Source of the DNA: Alistipes sp. CAG:831
Lineage (GTDB): Bacteria; Bacteroidota; Bacteroidia; Bacteroidales; UBA932
Assembly (NCBI GenBank): GCA_000432775.1
Contig: HF990349.1
Span: forward strand, 1 to 9,178
Length of the DNA: 9,178 bases
Direction of reading: 5' to 3'
Translations under genes and position numbers: made by a program
The notes under the pieces: model-generated
The model's database searches: none
What the model saw: only the letters and a program-made list of their open reading frames with translations
Told to the model about the DNA's origin: nothing
In this document: positions 8,201 through 9,178 of the stretch, one piece after another
Layout: every line of letters begins with the position of its first letter
How positions within the stretch are numbered: the stretch's first letter is position 1

Positions 8201-8573
8201 AGTATGCGACATGCCTTCGCGCCGCTACAACAAGCACTCCATAATGGTAGTTTGCGAGGCCTGCTACTCCAACGCCCACGGCACTCCATGGGTATACCAG
8301 CATCAGGGCCTCGGTTCCATCGTCGGCATGCCCGTTCCCGGAACCATGACATCCGTCAACTGGGAAACCATGCAGGATCCCGCACTGGTATTCGGAATCC
8401 CCGTTGTGGGCTACCGTACCAAGGAAGGCACATACCTTGAAAACTCGCAGCTGGAACCCGACTACCTCGTTCGCAACAAGGCCGAGGAAGTAGTAAACGG
8501 CCGCGACGAACAGATAGAAGTAGCCGTCCGCGAGCTCCTCAAGCAGATCGACGCCGACAAGGACCGCTGGTAG
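5268..8573 (+). CDS. Secreted tricorn-type peptidase (family S41 with beta-propellers and PDZ)
   Basis: This is a homologue of archaeal tricorn protease, which cuts oligopeptides into short fragments. Residues 1-27 look like a type I signal peptide (Lys-Lys, hydrophobic core, Ala-rich end) without a lipobox Cys, so a periplasmic location is inferred. Repeated SPDG-type blades (for example at 44, 84, 128, 374, 430 and 473) form two beta-propellers at about 35-320 and 325-705. A Lys/Glu/Ala-rich insertion interrupts the second at 563-615. A PDZ-like domain lies at about 796-880 and the S41 core at about 715-790 plus 890-1101. The tricorn tetrad is visible: Ser784-His785, nucleophile Ser1001 (ACYSNAHG) and Glu1058 (YLEN). 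The spacings nearly equal those of archaeal tricorn (Ser745, His746, Ser965, Glu1023). Its 1101 residues are usual for the family. It ends the tpiA-prmA group. Substrates are unknown. Confidence 0.93.
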   Translation: MKKIFYLMLTAALALTAQSAVSELHAAKTGSTDTPLWMRYPNISPDGTKIAFSYQGDIYYVPAAGGEAVRLTFTEDYEYQPVWSPDSRTVAFASDRFGGMDIFTVGIEGGKAVRLTTHSGTEAPLAFSPDGKYIYFSAAIQDPASSALWSGSWLTELYRVPVTGGRPEQIAANPICSVSFDTDGKSFLYYDRTGSENIWRKHHTSSVARNIFYYNAADGTHTQITVNPGEDRDPIFTAPGQMVFLSERDGGSFNVYSAAVDDAENATALTHFTKHPVRFLSRADNGTLCFGYHGEIYTLTPGSEPAKVNISILNDNINRTSDLRLASVDEIAISDDGEEIALISRGEVFATTGEYGSTKQITRTAAAEEGLTVSPDGKTIVYASERTGRWNLYKATLAREDDMHFAYATLINEEPLLKEGNAERSWPSFSPDGKELAFIEDRHILKVLNLESGKVRQITDGTQNYGEFEYDWSPDGKWFTLTFTTNRHYPYDDIGIVSASGDMKIHNITNSGYIDGSPQWVMDGNAVIFVSDRLGMRSHASWGSQNDVYIAFMNRQAWEEFNMSEEEYALYKEKKEAAEKSAKEAEEAAAAKSSKGRKDKQESPADKDETASKDILVELDGLEDRVVRLTPMSSRLGAAAMTSDGETLYFLSAFERGYDLWELEPRSGSISLLKKGISAGSLAWGKDEKTLYILGRRPQVMTMSNKQVKPIDFNMEMELDRAAERAYMFDHVFKQEERKFYTDTYHGVDLPQLQKEYEPFLAHINNNYDFTEMISEILGELNVSHTGGRYGGIPADKVTPALGLLFDMHYDGDGLRIDEVLENGPFDILNSKVHTGTILEKIDGESIKAGEDWFPLINGKQGEYTLFSFYDPATGDRWEETARPISNGLQNELLYQRWIKSRAALVDSLSGGRLGYVHIRSMADGSYRDVYADVLGKYNLRDGIVIDIRYNGGGRLHEDVEILFSGEKYLEQVIQGTIVCDMPSRRYNKHSIMVVCEACYSNAHGTPWVYQHQGLGSIVGMPVPGTMTSVNWETMQDPALVFGIPVVGYRTKEGTYLENSQLEPDYLVRNKAEEVVNGRDEQIEVAVRELLKQIDADKDRW

Positions 8574-8692
8574 GCGCCCACCCCCTGACTCCCTGCCGTG
8601 GAGTCCTCAGAGGTGCTGTCGAACACCGGGCAGACCCCCGGCAAGCACTCATCCACCCCCTGCAGACCGAAACACACTGCAAGGGCAGCATC
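8574..8692 (+). other. Structured 3' untranslated region of the tricorn gene
   Basis: The 119 bp between the stop codon and the terminator carry three small perfect hairpins: GACTCC/GGAGTC (8587-8592 with 8600-8605, 7-base loop), CCGGG/CCCGG (8626-8630 with 8637-8641, 6-base loop) and TGCAG/CTGCA (8661-8665 with 8677-8681, 11-base loop). No gene is recognised. The stretch is probably plain 3' UTR, but a processed 3'-end small RNA is possible. The stems are short enough that some may be chance. Confidence 0.4.
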
Positions 8693-8735
8693 TACGCAGG
8701 CGCAGGTACGGAAAGTACCCGCCTGCGTATTTTTT
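8693..8735 (+). terminator. Strong intrinsic terminator of the tpiA-prmA-protease transcript
   Basis: TACGCAGGCG (8693-8702) pairs with CGCCTGCGTA (8720-8729) over 10 bp. After a two-base CA bulge, GGTAC (8705-8709) pairs with GTACC (8715-8719) over 5 more, closing on a GGAAA loop. Six T residues (8730-8735) follow directly. This is a textbook rho-independent terminator for plus-strand transcription. The opposite side lacks a comparable T-run for the minus strand, so it is probably one-directional. It lies 120 bp after the protease stop. Confidence 0.92.
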
Positions 8736-8865
8736 ACCGGTTTCAACGATATTCTGCAGGGCAGCAAACACATCCTCACCTGCTTACAGACTCTGCGGAC
8801 CGATGGTTTGCCAATGAACGGAACCGGACAACCAAGAAATGATTATCCGCAAACTTACCCTTCAT

Positions 8866-8897
8866 CTCTTCTGCTCTTCTGCTCTTCTGCTCTTCTG
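8866..8897. repeat. Perfect tandem repeat, four copies of an 8-bp unit
   Basis: CTCTTCTG occurs four times head to tail without a mismatch, at 8866, 8874, 8882 and 8890. On the minus strand the unit reads CAGAAGAG. Because 8 is not a multiple of 3, a copy-number change would shift any reading frame across it. No convincing gene spans it here, so it looks like an intergenic simple-sequence repeat prone to slippage during replication. Confidence 0.9.
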
Positions 8898-9094
8898 ACG
8901 CCAGACATGCTTCATCTACCGACCTTATAGCATTCGCAGGAGTCCTTTGCCCACAGCATGGCGACGTCCACAATTGGCCGTAGCGAACATTTTACAAAAT
9001 GACCGGCAGCTGTCATCAAGCCACGCTAAAAAGGCACTGCGCAGAGGGCAGTCTGAGCGCATTTTGAACGAATTTACTTCGGGGTGCACTCACT

Positions 9095-9112
9095 TTTTCA
9101 ACCATTTGAAAA
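9095..9112. repeat. Short perfect hairpin TTTTCAA/TTGAAAA
   Basis: TTTTCAA (9095-9101) and TTGAAAA (9106-9112) form a 7-bp inverted repeat around a CCAT loop. It is AT-rich, with no following T-run on the plus strand, so it is not a typical terminator. It could be a protein-binding dyad or chance. Confidence 0.35.
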
Positions 9113-9157
9113 TCAACAGTCTGCAAAAACTGCTGCACATTTGACTGTCTCACCACC

Positions 9158-9178
9158 TACTCCTTCGGAAGGAGTATG
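9158..9178 (+). promoter_or_regulatory. Hairpin enclosing an AAGGAG box before an ATG at the window edge
   Basis: TACTCCTT (9158-9165) pairs perfectly with AAGGAGTA (9169-9176) around a CGG loop. The right arm contains AAGGAG (9169-9174), a strong Shine-Dalgarno-like sequence, and the last three bases of the window are ATG. The box is only one base from that ATG, which is too close for a normal site, so a slightly later start or no gene at all is possible. What follows lies outside the window. Confidence 0.35.

Larger units (their letters stand above)
8736..9157. other. Region without a recognisable gene
   Basis: This stretch of about 420 bp has only short open frames (60-110 codons), none with a recognisable domain; one of them starts upstream and runs straight through the terminator. 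I see no tRNA, rRNA or transposase remnant. It contains the octamer tandem repeat (8866-8897) and a 7-bp hairpin (9095-9112), both listed separately. The part after about 8980 is more AT-rich than the genes and may belong to the upstream region of a gene beyond the right edge. Confidence 0.6.

Noticed and set aside
8693..8735. Terminator acting on both strands
   Set aside because: The stem is symmetric, but the minus-strand side lacks a T-run, so only the plus direction is supported.
8850..8857. A minus-strand TAAGTTTG matching the -7 consensus, with the octamer array where the -33 would be
   Set aside because: No TTTG lies at the right distance, and the only gene downstream would be antisense to the protease. 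A chance match is likely.
8598..8930. A 110-codon plus-strand open frame after the tricorn gene
   Set aside because: It runs straight through the strong intrinsic terminator and the octamer array, and its composition (Ser, Thr, Pro, Leu) matches no family.
8776..8973. A 65-codon minus-strand open frame across the octamer repeat
   Set aside because: There is no promoter, domain or partner gene. It is open mainly because the repeat contains no stop in any frame.
8947..9144. A 65-codon plus-strand open frame in the tail
   Set aside because: The protein is not recognisable, has no clear ribosome site or promoter, and ends before the hairpin at the window edge.

Overview
The window looks like chromosomal DNA from a moderately GC-rich member of the Bacteroidota, most likely Bacteroidales. 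Three things point there. The ClpP, ClpX and trigger factor sequences read like Bacteroidales family members. Start codons mostly lack a good Shine-Dalgarno sequence. The AT-rich gap between the two divergent operons carries promoter elements of the Bacteroides type (TTTG, about 19 bp, TAnnTTTG). An Alistipes/Rikenellaceae-like source would fit the GC content, but that is a guess.

Layout. Positions 1-66 hold the 3' flank of clpX and perhaps the last codons of a convergent gene. On the minus strand, transcribed right to left, is a tight operon tig-clpP-clpX (3486 down to 67) with gaps of 9 and 6 bp. Positions 3487-3604 are a divergent promoter region. On the plus strand follow tpiA (triosephosphate isomerase), prmA (ribosomal protein L11 methyltransferase) and a long gene for a secreted tricorn-type S41 protease. 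Their gaps of 17 and 29 bp suggest one transcript. That transcript ends at a strong intrinsic terminator at 8693-8735. The last 440 bp carry no convincing gene. They hold a perfect 4 x 8 bp tandem repeat, a 7-bp hairpin, and, at the very edge, an 8-bp hairpin that buries an AAGGAG box just before an ATG.

How the genes work together. Trigger factor folds nascent chains at the ribosome exit tunnel, and ClpXP degrades unfolded or tagged proteins in the cytoplasm. PrmA modifies the ribosome, and the tricorn homologue probably digests peptides in the cell envelope. Most of the window is therefore protein synthesis and quality control, with tpiA as a glycolytic passenger. I see no defence system, mobile element, CRISPR array or clearly new multi-gene system. 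The oddities worth checking are an alanine/glycine/lysine-rich insertion in ClpX, the octamer repeat, the structured 3' UTR of the tricorn gene, and the unassigned tail at the right edge.
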